A stretch of 64,000 nt of DNA from Pseudoips prasinana. Taxonomy: Eukaryota; Arthropoda; Insecta; Lepidoptera; Nolidae. Both the position numbers and the translations under genes were made by a program. The stretch lies in assembly GCA_951640165.1 (NCBI GenBank), contig OX621260.1:12418001-12482000 (forward strand). Direction: 5' to 3'. The notes beneath the pieces were generated by a model. The model was not told where the DNA came from. It searched no databases and saw only the letters and a program-made list of their open reading frames with translations. This document shows, one piece after another, positions 18,620 through 29,746 of this stretch. Every line of letters begins with the position of its first letter. Position 1 is the stretch's first letter.

Positions 18620-19400
18620 GTTTTGCGATAATTGTATTGTCGTTCAAAATGGAAAGCATCAAGACGGGCAGAGCGGACAGGTCGCAGCGTCCAGCGACCT
18701 GTCATCTCCGCGGGAACGTTGACAAAAACCGCGCCGCCTACGTGACGTCCTGCCCCCCTCCCGACCCCCCCTATCTCCTCCACACCGCTCGACCACTTTT
18801 TACCGCGCGACATTTGCCCGGAGTTCGATCCGTGTCATCCGACTTATTTCTTTTTTAAATTGTGCCGGCGTTCGATTATTTTATTTTTTTAATTTTATAA
18901 GGCTTCGGGCCGGCGGCGAGCGGTAAAAAGCGATCGCATATAAAAAGTCTATGAATAATTAAAGTGAGATAGCTACTGGCTAGATGATGGGAACGGAATT
19001 ATTTAGCGGCGACAGGTCGGCGGCGGCCGGCGCTGAGGGACAGGTCAATTTGCGGCGCTCGTTTTGTTCCTTACAAGATCGCCATTAGCGTTATCCTGGT
19101 CTCGGGAGCAAATTTATTTTTATGCAAATGCGAAGCCATTCTCCCAAAGCAAGATTAGAAAACTTATTATCGTATTAAAATTATATAAAGTGGAGGAGGA
19201 ATCGGGGCAAGACGGTTAGTGGTTTCGGGGCATGTTTATGTTTAATGGGGTCTATGGAGCCACGGAATGGGACCGGGACCTTAATGTCTGTGCCCCCGGG
19301 TCAGGAGTGACCCGCACCTTTTCAAATGAAGCGGAATGATATTCGAGAAAATTGTTTAATTGTGGCTCAAATTACTGGTTCGAGGAACCGCTCCAGACCT
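18620..19400. promoter_or_regulatory. GC-rich, repeat-free island with clustered GACAGGTC words
   Basis: About 0.6 kb upstream (minus-strand sense) of the SAM exon lies a block much richer in G+C than its surroundings and without repeats. GACAGGTC occurs at 18676, 19011 and 19039 on + and at 18696-18703 inverted. The first pair forms a hairpin with 10-bp arms and an 8-base loop (18676-18703). An octamer-like ATGCAAAT lies near 19121. It reads as an intronic enhancer or alternative promoter. No exon is clear in it. Confidence 0.4.
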
Positions 19401-19859
19401 GTTTTGTTTTGACCTTTTTATGGACGGTTCAATGTCAAAGGATCGTCTATGGTGTTGTTTTGTTTTGTACATGTATTACCATACAATATGTAGGTGCTTA
19501 CATGCGTTGTCGTTATAAGATGAATCTGTAATAAGGTCGGAAAGGTGAATCAGGGTGATTTGTAAACGTATAATGTCTTATATAAGTTACTACAGTATAC
19601 ATTTAAAAACAGGTATAATTTTGTTCATATAATTAGGTTGCTGGCTGAGTTGTATAGGCTGTGAGATTTGGTTATAGAGTTTTTTAAGTTACAGTGCAGG
19701 TTTCTACTACACCGGCTTACATTTTCCTAAGCTGGCGCGAACTCTTCATTCTAACAAATCATTAAACGTAATAACAAGGAATTCAGTTGATGTACCTAAG
19801 CAGAATTATTATTGAAGTGTATAGCTAAAACTTGCTTATACGGAACTGAGGAAGAATTT

Positions 19860-20195
19860 AGGGCATGTATGATGATAGTAATGATGCAGTCCATTATTGT
19901 CCAATGACAGGGAAGGGCTTCCTTTCAAAATGAGAGGGCATAGGCCACCACACTGGCCTAGTGCAAGTTGGTAGACATCACATGCCACCGAGAACATTTA
20001 TAGCGAATTCTTAGGCAATCAGGTTTACTCATGATGTTTTCCTTCACCGTGGGGGCGCGACTATGACCATCCAACTGCGATCACTAAACCGTCTGCCAAG
20101 CGTGGTGATTATGGCATGTCCTCAGTCCACTCTTTGAGTAGGCTTTTGTCAAACTGTGGACGTATTTTGGCTGTCATGATGATGATGATGACGAT
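19860..20195 (+). mobile_element. Non-LTR retrotransposon 3' region (family K and relatives)
   Basis: 'gcataggccaccacactggc', 'catgatgttttccttcaccg', then 'ccgtctgccaagcgtggtga', 'gtggacgtattttggctgtc' and a (atg)n tail. These words recur in lepidopteran LINE 3' regions. Confidence 0.5.
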
Positions 20196-20199
20196 ATGC

Positions 20200-21040
20200 A
20201 TGCGATTGATCAGACTTGTGATTGAACTCGTGACCAACTCCATAGTCCAACGGTATACGTATAGACTATGTACAGTCGGGAAATCGGATAGTGGCTATCC
20301 ACTAGACTATCTCGACTGTATATAGTATGTAGTGTGTACGTGAGTGTATGAATATAGTATATAATTTATGAACACACAAGTTGTTTACGTAATCAGGTAT
20401 ATTAAATGCTAATGCTAAGTTGCCATGCATGATTCATGGCAACTTTAATGTTGTCGACTTTACATAGGCCACACAGATTCTACTCTAGCTTATAAATAAA
20501 TAATATATAAATATTCGGAGCGCCATCTAGCCCAAACTAAGCAAAGCTTGTACTATGGCTACTAGACAACCTATAGAAATAAGTATATACTTTTTGTATA
20601 TCCAATACGCAAACCAAATACCGTAAATAAAATACGAAAACGCAAACCAAATAAATACACATGTTCATGAAGTCAAATATGTGTCTTGTGTGAGGATCAA
20701 ATCTACAATCTTTGGATTAGAAGGTAGGGTCAAACCATGTGAGTTACATGCAGCAGTCATCACTGATAGTCATATAATTGCACATAATCTTTATGCTTCT
20801 TATATTAATTAATATAATTATTATGGTTTAAGGAGTAAATCCCTCACTGAGTGGATATCGGGAGATGAAGAGAGAACATTTAAAAAAAATTATAAAGTTT
20901 ATGCGCGTTGAAGTCTTTCTTATTGACGAAAATCTGAAGATCTCTTTGAAAAGTTTGTTTTTGTTCTTATTTTATTTTTTTAATGATTAATGGCGAATAC
21001 ATACAGGTGTATTCGCTATGAGGCTTAGTAGGAATCTACA
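20200..21040. other. No gene seen
   Basis: AT-rich DNA. About 20520-20730 is a badly decayed SINE-like stretch ('cccaaactaagcaaagcttg', 'atacacatgttcatgaagtc', 'gtgtgaggatcaaatctaca'). The hairpin at 20417 is listed apart. Confidence 0.4.
20417..20445. repeat. Perfect 11-bp hairpin
   Basis: AAGTTGCCATG / CATGGCAACTT around a 7-base loop. No link to a gene is seen. Confidence 0.7.
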
Positions 21041-21041
21041 G

Positions 21042-21188
21042 GAAACAAAACGCATGAACGAATTCGAGTTCACATTGGGAATGAAGCTCTGTGATTGGTA
21101 AAACTTTTCATACCATCACAGCTGTAAGTGCTGTAACCAATCATAGCGCTTTATGCCCGTCAAGAGCTTGAACTTGTTCGTTCCTTTG
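21042..21188. mobile_element. Foldback MITE, ~147 bp
   Basis: The left arm (gcatgaacgaattcgagttc ... ctgtgattggt) pairs imperfectly with the right arm (accaatcatagcgc ... gaacttgttcgttcc). The centre is also self-complementary. Only this copy is seen in the window. Confidence 0.55.
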
Positions 21189-21521
21189 GTTTTTCGTAAA
21201 CTCATACATTGAAGAAGAAGTTATTAGAAGTGGTATCCAAATTCGAAACAAACTTTAAGTAGTAATTTATGCAATAACTGACAACTACTACAGACTACCG
21301 TGTTCAACTATGGATTCAGGGAATGACCGTTAAAATCCAGTTTCACCCTCAGTAGCAACTCAGAAGCAAGTTGACGGTGATATGCTCGATTTATGGTGCC
21401 ATTTCGGTCTTGCACAGACAACAAGTGTCTTTGTTTTCATTTTATTCTTCTTATTATTGTAATTTTGTTTTTGTGTGCAATTTTCTGAATAAATCTCCTT
21501 CTTCTTCTTGTAAAGTGTACG

Positions 21522-21586
21522 CATGAAGTATAAAATCAACATGTTAATATCATATTGATTTTATATTTCATGTTTTATACTTCATG
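21522..21586. repeat. AT-rich inverted repeat
   Basis: catgaagtataaaatcaaca...tgttttatacttcatg, with an extra partial copy in the middle. Unassigned. Confidence 0.55.
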
Positions 21587-21684
21587 TTCATTGAATTTGC
21601 GTGTTTGATCGTAGATTTTGTTTACAGCAACCATTAGATCACATTGTTGGATATTATATTATTATTGTTGGTATAAAAATAATA

Positions 21685-21914
21685 TAATATCCTGGGATAT
21701 TTTACACACACGGCCATCTGATCCCAAACTAAGCAGAGCTTGTACTTTGGAAACCAGATAACTGATATAATACTACATATACTACGTTTCTTTTGTAAAT
21801 ACATACTTATATAAATAATTAAACCCAGAGACTCAGGACAAATGGACATGTTCTTGAAAAATATCTGTCCTGTGTAGGAATCGAACCCACGACCTGCGGC
21901 ATGAACGCCAACCG
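21685..21914 (-). mobile_element. SINE group A
   Basis: Tail 'atcctgggatattttacaca', body 'cccaaactaagcagagcttg', head 'taggaatcgaacccacgacc' and 'tgcggcatgaacgccaaccg'. The very end of the head is trimmed. Confidence 0.7.
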
Positions 21915-22947
21915 CATTATTTATGAAAACATAGGTTGGTATGTCGTTTTGACGAGGGCAGCTGGTCCAGATGAATGATAATCACGTTGCTGCAGGTTGT
22001 ATTAGCAATGTGGGAGCAGTCGGATGACTAACATCGTACCTTCGTTATTACGCGTCCTCTACACTTAACAACTGTCACAGGGCTGCTTGACATTTGTAGA
22101 CTTTTGTATTTATTTTCAACTGTACAATTTTTATGTTGCCCAATGACCGACGTAATTCTGTATTCTTATCCAAAGGTTGCGGGTTCGGTTCTCGCCCATG
22201 CCAATATTTGTGTTAATGAAATGGTTAATTTGTGTTGGTTTGTGTGAATTGTATGTGTACATTTATAAGGGAATATTTAAAAAAGTATATAAATATTTCT
22301 ATCCATTATTAGCATGGACAGTGTGAAATTTCAGAGATATCTATTTATTTAGATATTTTATATTGCTTTTAGTTTTAGACCTGGGCTGCCACAGATTGAA
22401 GGAAAAATAGTAAATTAAAATTTATTGACTTCAAAAGAAAAAGCTTAATTTTTTTTTTATCTCTAACACCATTTCTCCTTTCTTGATAAATAGTAATTTA
22501 AAATTAATTGACATCAAAAGAAAGAGCTTGCTATTATTATGTTTTTATCTCTTACGCCATTTTCTTTGGTGGTCCGATTTAAATAAATATTATTTGGTTT
22601 ATTGCTTTGTCTATGATCACATATAAACTTCGTTCAAATCATAATGTTTTGTAAAATAGTAGTCATATAACGCTTGTAATGTTACGCCGACATATAAAGT
22701 AACGCTTAGAAATTCTAACTCGGTTTTCAAAAAAGTATACTTAAGTTCAATTTAATCTATACCCAGGATTATCTGGTCCTATTTGGTGTGAAAAGAATGA
22801 GCCTGACAAACTAATGTGACGCGCGTTGATGTCTTTTATACTTACCGTAAACCTACAAAAATATAAATTGCGAGCTTAGTTGATAAAATTCTCCGTAGCC
22901 AAGGTTAGTTAATGTTAAAGATTCTATCTTCGTCTAAGAGTTCTTTA

Positions 22948-23139
22948 GTACAGACGCCAGCACATCAAGCTCCCACCATATCTGTCAAATTTCCCCAATT
23001 GAAAGTAACGCTTATGCTTTTGTGATAAATTTGAAAATCTATAATTTTCAACTTTATCACAAAAGCATAAGCTTCACTTAAACTTACTTCCTTAAGAAAT
23101 TTTACAGATTGGGGTAGCTGGATCTGCTGGAGTCTGTAC
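22948..23139 (+). mobile_element. MITE family M, enlarged copy (192 bp)
   Basis: Both ends are intact (gtacagacgccagcacatca / ggagtctgtac). The middle contains a second inverted segment (aagcataagcttcact versus gaaagtaacgcttatgcttt), so the copy is about 50 bp longer than the 141-bp form. Confidence 0.75.
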
Positions 23140-23569
23140 TCTACATTTGGGTTTATATATGGGATTAAGTTAAAACGTGGGAAGTTATTAAAAAAATGAC
23201 CAAGTTCAGAAAACTCGAAAAAAATTATAGACACTATTGGATGATGGCCATAATGTAACAACACATATGCGTTGGGAACACTTAAACTTTATATTAAAGT
23301 ATAATGACAAATTCGAGCAGCAATAAAATTACTTATCGCTTTATTAATGTTTACATTTATAGCAAAGAAATGTAAACATTAACAATAGACTAATTATTAT
23401 TGCTACAGGTGCGAATAAAAGATGTGAGTTATCTAGTAAAGTTTCATAAAAAAAATATGCGACAAAAATAGCCTTACCAACCACATCCCATATCTCTTCC
23501 ATAAAATGCCTACCAGTATGACCACAAATAAAAACAAGCAAGAATACTTAGCAGCCCTATTTTGCAGAT

Positions 23570-23802
23570 ACTGCGTATCGCCTGTGGCCATGAACCGCAT
23601 CGTTGCGCGCGCAGCAGCCGCGTCCCGAACAGGTTGCAAGGAGCAAAAAAGGTTAAAGTATGTTCCCCTGAGGTCGAGAGGGGGATGCAGAGGGTGGGGA
23701 GGGCGCAGGGGCTAATGACAGGGGCGGCGCGGCGCCCGAGGGAGCTACTGCGCGCAAATTGATGCCTGCGCCCTCTGCCGAACCTTTGCTCGCTCCTTGC
23801 TC
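23570..23802. promoter_or_regulatory. GC-rich island
   Basis: A sharp G+C-rich, purine-biased stretch (gggtggggagggcgcagggg near 23690, ggggcggcgcggcgcccgag near 23720) in AT-rich DNA with no recognised repeat. Short open frames on both strands look like by-products of composition. Possible regulatory element of the surrounding gene. Confidence 0.3.
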
Positions 23803-24243
23803 CCGGCTAGTGATGGGCCGCATCGATAAATTGTGACAAGCACGTTCTCACTAGAATTATTTCTGCCTACGTTTATATATATATCGTTCTTCAGCAGTAC
23901 GCCAATATACGGCAGTTTATCGTCAGTACAATCCGAACACGAGTTACTAAAGCGTTGTTTGTTACTCGATTAATTTTACGCTCGAATATTTTATGGAAAT
24001 TGCAATCGGTTTGACTTTAAAATTAGGTGCATCTAATTATCAGTTACAAGATTTATAGCTTAACTATAACTATGGCTATAAATTATAATGAGAGTCCAAT
24101 CAATATTGTTATACATCTCTGCTATATAGTTAGAACTTGGCTGTACGAAAATTTGTGTTAATTTTAAATATCGTCTTGAATTGTTTTGTGGGTCTTGATA
24201 TTGATAATTTTAGCAAGTTACTTGAATCTGATACTGTAAACTG

Positions 24244-24425
24244 TTGACTGATATTCAAAAGTTCATGCACTGTTGGACAGAGACCGCCCCAAAGATTGCA
24301 ATTACAGATCTTGCGCTATCGGTTTCCAGCGACCCTCACCAGATTATCAAATCCATCTGGTCGAAGGTCTGCCCACGCTACGTCTTGTGTTTCGTGGTCG
24401 TCACTCAAGAACTTTTCCTAATCTG
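24244..24425 (-). mobile_element. RTE-like LINE 3' fragment
   Basis: Minus strand: 'gtggtcgtcactcaagaact', 'gaaggtctgcccacgctacg', 'gcgctatcggtttccagcga' are the complement of the RTE C-terminal/3' region seen at 7564. Not coding now. Confidence 0.55.
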
Positions 24426-24771
24426 AATAAAAACCCTCAAAACAATGACCGCAGTAAAAATACAAGCAGAAAAATAAGATCAATGAAACTAAATCATAGG
24501 TTGCCCTAATTACATCACTATATATAATAAAGTGTGAGTTAATTATAGAGTGATGGAAGAATATAGCTCTAATGAATATTACGTCATTTGGTGTGAGTTA
24601 TGATTAACTATGTAAAAGAAATATTCATATCTTAACAGAGTAGTACAAACTGTAATAGGAAGATAATATCAAATGCTACTCTTCCTAAAACTAGTTGAAG
24701 TTTAATAACTTTTATTTGCATTGCTAGTTAGTTTACATTACGTTAAATTCTGTTTAAAAGTAATCATCACC

Positions 24772-24985
24772 GTGTGGTGACGGCGGCGAATATCATAATA
24801 TCATCACCCCATCTCATTAAGGGGTGGGGGCGTAGCAGTCGAGCAGAGAATATCTACCAGAGGTAGGGTATTGCGATCGTCAACCAGTCTGCCAAGCGGA
24901 GCAATTATGGCATATCCTCCCAAGATGATTCTTCGGGAAGGCTTTTGTCCAGCTGTGGACATCTCACAGTTGTTATTATGACTAT
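24772..24985 (+). mobile_element. Family K repeat (non-LTR 3' region)
   Basis: 'gtgtggtgacggcggcgaat', 'catcaccccatctcatt', 'atctaccagaggtag', 'cagtctgccaagcggagcaa' and 'aggcttttgtccagctgtgg'. The same order appears at 37520, 55211 and, inverted, 26819, 39548 and 50570. Confidence 0.55.
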
Positions 24986-25394
24986 AATATAGAAACCGAT
25001 GAGACATACGAGATATTAGAATAATACGATTATACGGATGGATTTAATGCTCTACTAGATTAAAATGAAGTTCAAAACAGTTTCTAGTAATTAAAAATAG
25101 ATATACAACGAACAATAGCATACGCAATAGTTGGATGTAATAACACATTATCGACATTTAATATCGACAGATAGCATCACTAGCCGGCTAACTAAAGATT
25201 GCTATTAAGTTTAAGCCACAGAGGGTACAGGGTTGTTAAATGTGTTGAGAGTAAATATTGTAGGCTGTTAGTGTATGTATTTTAGAGGTCGGAAAGTGAG
25301 TGTATATTTATGTAGGCTACTAAGTATTGTTAGGTGCCAGTCCGATCAGCTATAAAACATTTACTACCAGGTCTATCAAATAGAATTGTGTCTC

Positions 25395-25470
25395 CCATAT
25401 GGAGGGTAGGAAAAAATCACCATGCTTGGCAGACGAGTTGGCGATCGCAGTATCGTGCTGATAGCAGACA
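25395..25470 (-). repeat. Family K fragment
   Basis: 'atgcttggcagacgagttgg' and 'cgatcgcagtatcgtgctga' match the inner part of 26819-27055. Confidence 0.35.
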
Positions 25471-25600
25471 CTGTTGCCATTTATATTGCCATATATACCA
25501 TAAAACGGGGTGATTAGAAACTCCGGGAGTGAATAAAACAGGAACAAAATTTTACTTTTGTATAGATATTGTTCCTCTTAATTTTTTTTTTTTTTTTTTT

Positions 25601-25854
25601 AATATCATGGGACATTATTCACACACGGCCATCTGATCCCAAACTAAGCAGAGCTTGTACTATGGAAACCAGATAACTGATATACTACATATACTACTTT
25701 TCTTTTGTAAATACATACTTATATAGATAATTACACCCAGACTCAGGACAAACAGACATGTTCATGCACACAAATATCTGTCCCGGGTGGGAATCGAACC
25801 CACGACCTCCGGCGTGAAAGGCTGGGTATTCCCAACCACGCCAACAGGCCCGTC
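25601..25854 (-). mobile_element. SINE group A, near complete
   Basis: Preceded on the + strand by T22 (25579-25600), the complement of a poly(A) tail. Then 'aatatcatgggacattattc', 'gtactatggaaaccagataa', 'gggtgggaatcgaacccacg', and head end 'ccaacaggcccgtc'. A good reference for group A. Confidence 0.8.
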
Positions 25855-26027
25855 AGTCATTTGTATTCACCCCGCTTGACGCTATTCCCTTAGGACGACT
25901 TCTTCGCCCTCCACAGGATAAAATGGAATGATGATGAAAATACCAACACAGATACATACTTGTATTATTTTATTAACAAAACCTAACTTAAATTAAGTTG
26001 AAGTTAAAAAATATGTATATTGACTTT

Positions 26028-26090
26028 GTACAGACACCAGCACATCAAGCTACCCCAATCTGTCAAATTTCCCCAGTTGAAGGTTCAATA
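26028..26090 (+). mobile_element. MITE family M, left half
   Basis: 'gtacagacaccagcacatca' followed by 'agctaccccaatctgtcaaa' and 'ttccccagttgaagg'. The right half is lost. Confidence 0.65.
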
Positions 26091-26437
26091 TTACGCAATA
26101 ACACGGTAACAAACAAACATACAACTTTATGATCTAACTACTAATAATTTTATTTTATGTGTGATATATTTCGTACAAACATTAATAATTATGACTACTT
26201 AGCATACTCTAAAGTAAATGAACCTAAATAATGAATGGTCTAATAAACAAATATATTACTTACAAAACACTTAAGTTTACTTTTTTGTTTATTTTACATT
26301 ACAATGTTTTACCATTGTTTCTTAAATCTTTTCAGTGTATATTACTATTGTCAGCAAACTTTAATTGATTACAAAAAAAACATTCTAAGAAAGTGGAAAA
26401 AAATATCGCTATGTAGTAACTAATCGATATTCTTTTA

Positions 26438-26578
26438 GTACAGACGCCAGCACACCCAGCTACCCAAAGCTGTCAAATTTCTTTTATAGCTTTTCAACTT
26501 TATCACAAGAGCATAAGGTTCACTTTCAATTGGGGAAATTTGACAGATTGGGGTAGCTTGATGTGCTGGCGTCCGTAC
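26438..26578 (-). mobile_element. MITE family M, 141 bp
   Basis: Intact ends gtacagacgccagcacaccc and gtgctggcgtccgtac. Flanked by TA on both sides (ttTA / TAgt), the only copy with a plain TA target duplication. Confidence 0.8.
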
Positions 26579-26818
26579 TAGTACTAGTAAACAAAAAGTA
26601 TCCATACTAAATGAACTAGGTCTGCTATTCATTCTCTTGCTTATTTCTTCATTCAGCCACACCCATGGTTAAGTAGATGTAAGTATTTTTAATCGGTGAT
26701 TATTTCTCCATGGAGGAATTTTATTGATTCAGATAAGCACTCACGAGTATAGTGTCCACGACTGCACAAAATTTGAAGTAACTTTAGAACACAATAATTT
26801 TTATTATAGTGTTCTAAC

Positions 26819-27055
26819 ATCATCATCATCACGTCAGCCAAAGTACGCCCACTGCTGGACAAAGCCCTCCCCAAGAATGGGGCGATATGCCATAATCGCC
26901 ACGCTTGGCAGACGGGTTGGCGACCGCAGTTTGGTGTTCATAGTTCACAGAAAAACGCTGCTGCCCGTTCTCTGTTAGGTATTCCCTAGGACGATTTCTA
27001 CGCCCTCCACACGGAATTAGATGGGGTGATGATATTCTATGCCGTTACCACACAG
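26819..27055 (-). mobile_element. Family K repeat
   Basis: Minus copy: 'catcatcatcatcacgtcag', 'cccactgctggacaaagccc', 'cgccacgcttggcagacggg', 'ggtattccctaggacgattt', 'gatggggtgatgatattc'. Confidence 0.55.
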
Positions 27056-27512
27056 CAACTTATTCTTCTAAGGTGATCGTAAACCTTTAATTCGGAGCTT
27101 AGCAGTGAATTAGGTGAAACCCTACATTCTAAAAATGGTAGCAAAGCAAGCTTATTTACGTAAACAAAATACTTGTTGAATAAAATGGGTATATATATTT
27201 AATCTGTACATCTTTTTGTAACCGAGAGGCTGCTAGCCCTACAGTTACCGTTGAGTGACGGTGCGCGGGAGAGCTCTACCGTAATTATAATCTGAAGCGA
27301 TCGCCATTTCTCAACTAACTCTTTTTATTTCAAGAGTTACGCACTTAAACGTAAAGAATTACCGGTCTCGTCAATATTTGTTATTATTCTTTGGTAACTA
27401 CGCGTTCAATGAAATGGTAAGAGGAGTAGTTTTGTACCGTTTATAATGATCCATAAGCTGGTAGAACATATTTTTTTTACAGTACATAACCATATGGATA
27501 ATTTCGAATGCC

Positions 27513-27702
27513 ATGTCTATTGGTTTGGTACCCTGACTGCTAAACTACGGTTGTTGGTTCAATTACCAACTAGAACAAATCTTTGTGATGTGTGGTAAAT
27601 TATGTACATTTTTTATGCATTTAAAAATATATAGGTATGTACGTATGTACAGGTTCTGCTTAGTTTGGAATCAACTGTTAGTGTCAGTTGTTCCAAGATC
27701 TT
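27513..27702 (+). mobile_element. SINE group B, degraded head
   Basis: 'tctattggtttggtaccctg', 'tggttcaattaccaactaga', 'acaggttctgcttagtttgg' and end 'cagttgttccaagatctt'. Confidence 0.55.
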
Positions 27703-28498
27703 AAAAAAAAAACTTTTGCTCATAACGTGGAAATACTTCGTTCAAATTAAAAATAACCTACAATACATATTGTGTGTTACACAATACTAAAAAACACCAC
27801 AGATTCGTTTTGCCTATTGCCTGTAATATTATTAAATATCGAAACATGACCTAGCCGAAATACGCTTTGACATATGCTTAATAAAAGTCTAACTAAAAAT
27901 AACACTCAATAAAAAATATCTAAATTTATTTACAATCAGGTAAATAATATTATTTTCTGTCTAAAGTATTAACATTCTTAATAATGTTGGCGGAAACAAA
28001 ACTACTGTAAAAACAACAAAGGCAAAATCTATTTCAAGAACCGCAAACAAAAGAATTTACCATTACCTACTGTGGTTCCAATCAAACTTATATCGACAGT
28101 TACAATCAACTTTTTTTAAGAGAGGTAAGAGGTCACCGCTGGGCTGCCGCCATTTTCTTTTTATTTTTTTATCATTTGACGTTTTTCAATTATAACTTTC
28201 TAACTTTTACTGCGTAATGGAGTCCATTAAGTCAACACTTATGTTATTATTATGTTACATATTGGGTAAAAAACGATTTTAATTGCGTGAAGGTATGCTA
28301 CCGTTGTGAACTATCACTTTTGTCTGATAATTACTAGTAGAGTACTATAATTATTTATTTTTATTGGTTTCACTAGTTTTACAATGTCGTACAATTTAGT
28401 TAACTGCGGAGTAGCCAACATTCTTACTGTTTTTCTTGGTGCAGACGACATGTTATTGCTCGTTTAGTTTCGTATGTCAAGTGTAGCAAATAAAAATT

Positions 28499-28726
28499 AA
28501 CACATTGCCATTTGATCCCAAACTAGAGCGAGCCTGTACTATGGCAATCATATAACTGATAAGTATACCTATATATTTCAAAATATATACATGTTATAGA
28601 TAAATTACATCCAGACATGGAAGATTATAATCGTGCTCATCACATAGAGATGTGTCCTGGCTGGGAATCCAACCTAGGACCTCTGGGTTACCAGTGAAGT
28701 TTACTAACCACTGAACCAATTCAGGT
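28499..28726 (-). mobile_element. SINE group B
   Basis: 'cacattgccatttgatccca', 'gcctgtactatggcaatcat', 'ctgggaatccaacctaggac', 'ctaaccactgaaccaattca'. Confidence 0.65.
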
Positions 28727-29029
28727 AGTATAATTACTATCGCTGCCTCATTACATTTTGATATAATCATGACAAAAATAATGTAAGTCTAAATGTTACT
28801 ACACAGTAGCTTCCATGTGTCAATTATACAGATACCCTAACTAAATCTTACCAAGAGGTAGCAAAATCTATACCTACTAACAAACTAGTTTTAAAATAGT
28901 CGAGTCCAAATTGTTGTCTTACAACAACAAGATTACCTCACTCATTCTGTACTAGAAAGCTTATCATTGTTGGCATCGACGCGCAAAAAGCTCCTACATA
29001 ATAATTGGAAAATAACCTAGCATTGATAT

Positions 29030-29210
29030 GTGGGTGGGGCGACCTACCGACGCGGGCGCGCGAGACAGACTGGCGGAAGCTCCGCAAGACGGATAAGGAT
29101 AGCGAGCGGCGCGCGCGCAGGTGGGCGGGGCTTAAATCCCCGATATCGGCCGACTGATCCCGACAACACTCGAGTATAAACGCCCAGTCACTAATGTTAG
29201 CTTGCTATAA
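29030..29210. promoter_or_regulatory. CpG-dense promoter-like block
   Basis: It contains gcgggcgcgcgag, gcggcgcgcgcgcag, and an Sp1-type gggcgggg near 29123. On + a TATAAA follows at 29175-29180. On the minus strand an insect initiator-like TCAGTC falls near 29152-29157, about 25 bases after TTTATAC. A minus-strand splice-donor-like TCG|GTAGGT lies at 29048/29047. It could be the first non-coding exon and promoter of a minus-strand gene (possibly the SAM gene), or a + promoter. Direction is not settled. Confidence 0.35.
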
Positions 29211-29282
29211 ACCAACTAATCTGACCTCTTGTATTACTCCAATTTAATTTATTTTCTCCGCATATCTAGGGATCTTAATAAA

Positions 29283-29402
29283 ATGGGCGTAGAACAATGC
29301 GAGCTATGTTTGAGCAATGTAGTGCCATTATATATCGGTCTAATACAACTCTGGATAATAGATTACTTGACACAACTATGTGTGATAACCCGTATAAATT
29401 AA
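29283..29402 (+). CDS. Hypothetical 39-residue open frame downstream of the CpG block
   Basis: The ATG has an acceptable context (ataaaATGGG) and gives MGVEQCELCLSNVVPLYIG and so on, to TAA. It sits about 100 bases past the TATAAA at 29175. There is a C-x-x-C pair but no family is recognised. A frame of this length is expected by chance, so this is a weak candidate kept only for its position. Confidence 0.12.
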   Translation: MGVEQCELCLSNVVPLYIGLIQLWIIDYLTQLCVITRIN

Positions 29403-29642
29403 ATTGCTGTTTTAATAGTATTTTCATAGTTAATTTGTATGAAATTGTCGTGGTTAAATAATATACTTTGAGTTTCCCTTGCTTATGTGTGGATTTTACT
29501 TATCTTGGGACTTGTAATTTGTATTAAGTTAATATATATCTTGGGACAACTAACAATTTGCCATCTAATCTTAAACTATGCAGAGAGATCTTAAACTATG
29601 GGTTTTAGCAAGGGAATCCTAAATTTAATCTGAAAGTGTGTA

Positions 29643-29713
29643 TCGTTCGTAGCTTAACGCAGAGCGCCTACCCCGGATTGGTAGATGGTGCAGGTTCGAG
29701 ACCCGCCGGACGA
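29643..29713 (+). other. tRNA-like cloverleaf, probably a decayed tRNA or SINE head
   Basis: 71 bases fold as 7-bp acceptor (TCGTTCG with CGGACGA, one G-T), 4-bp D stem (GCTT/GAGC), 5-bp anticodon stem (CTACC/GGTAG, loop CCGGATT) and T stem GCAGG/CCCGC around TTCGAGA. Against a working tRNA: no GG in the D loop, C instead of U at 33, two bases at position 26, and anticodon GGA (Ser) without a long variable arm. It stands alone, 34 bases before a SINE whose own head begins at 29747. Confidence 0.35.
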
Positions 29714-29746
29714 TTAAATTTATGATTTCCCATTTTTGAGATTATG

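Larger units (their letters stand above)
23803..25187. mobile_element. Possible hAT-like element bounded by 13-bp inverted repeats
   Basis: CCGGCTAGTGATG at 23803-23815 is repeated exactly inverted at 25175-25187, each followed inward by a tcgata word. No duplicated target is evident and no transposase is seen. The interior holds LINE (24244) and family-K (24772) pieces. Confidence 0.25.

Noticed and set aside
18550..18858. Overlapping 70-87 codon frames in the GC-rich island
   Set aside because: GC-rich DNA has few stops on any strand. No splice signs or family match, so treated as regulatory DNA.
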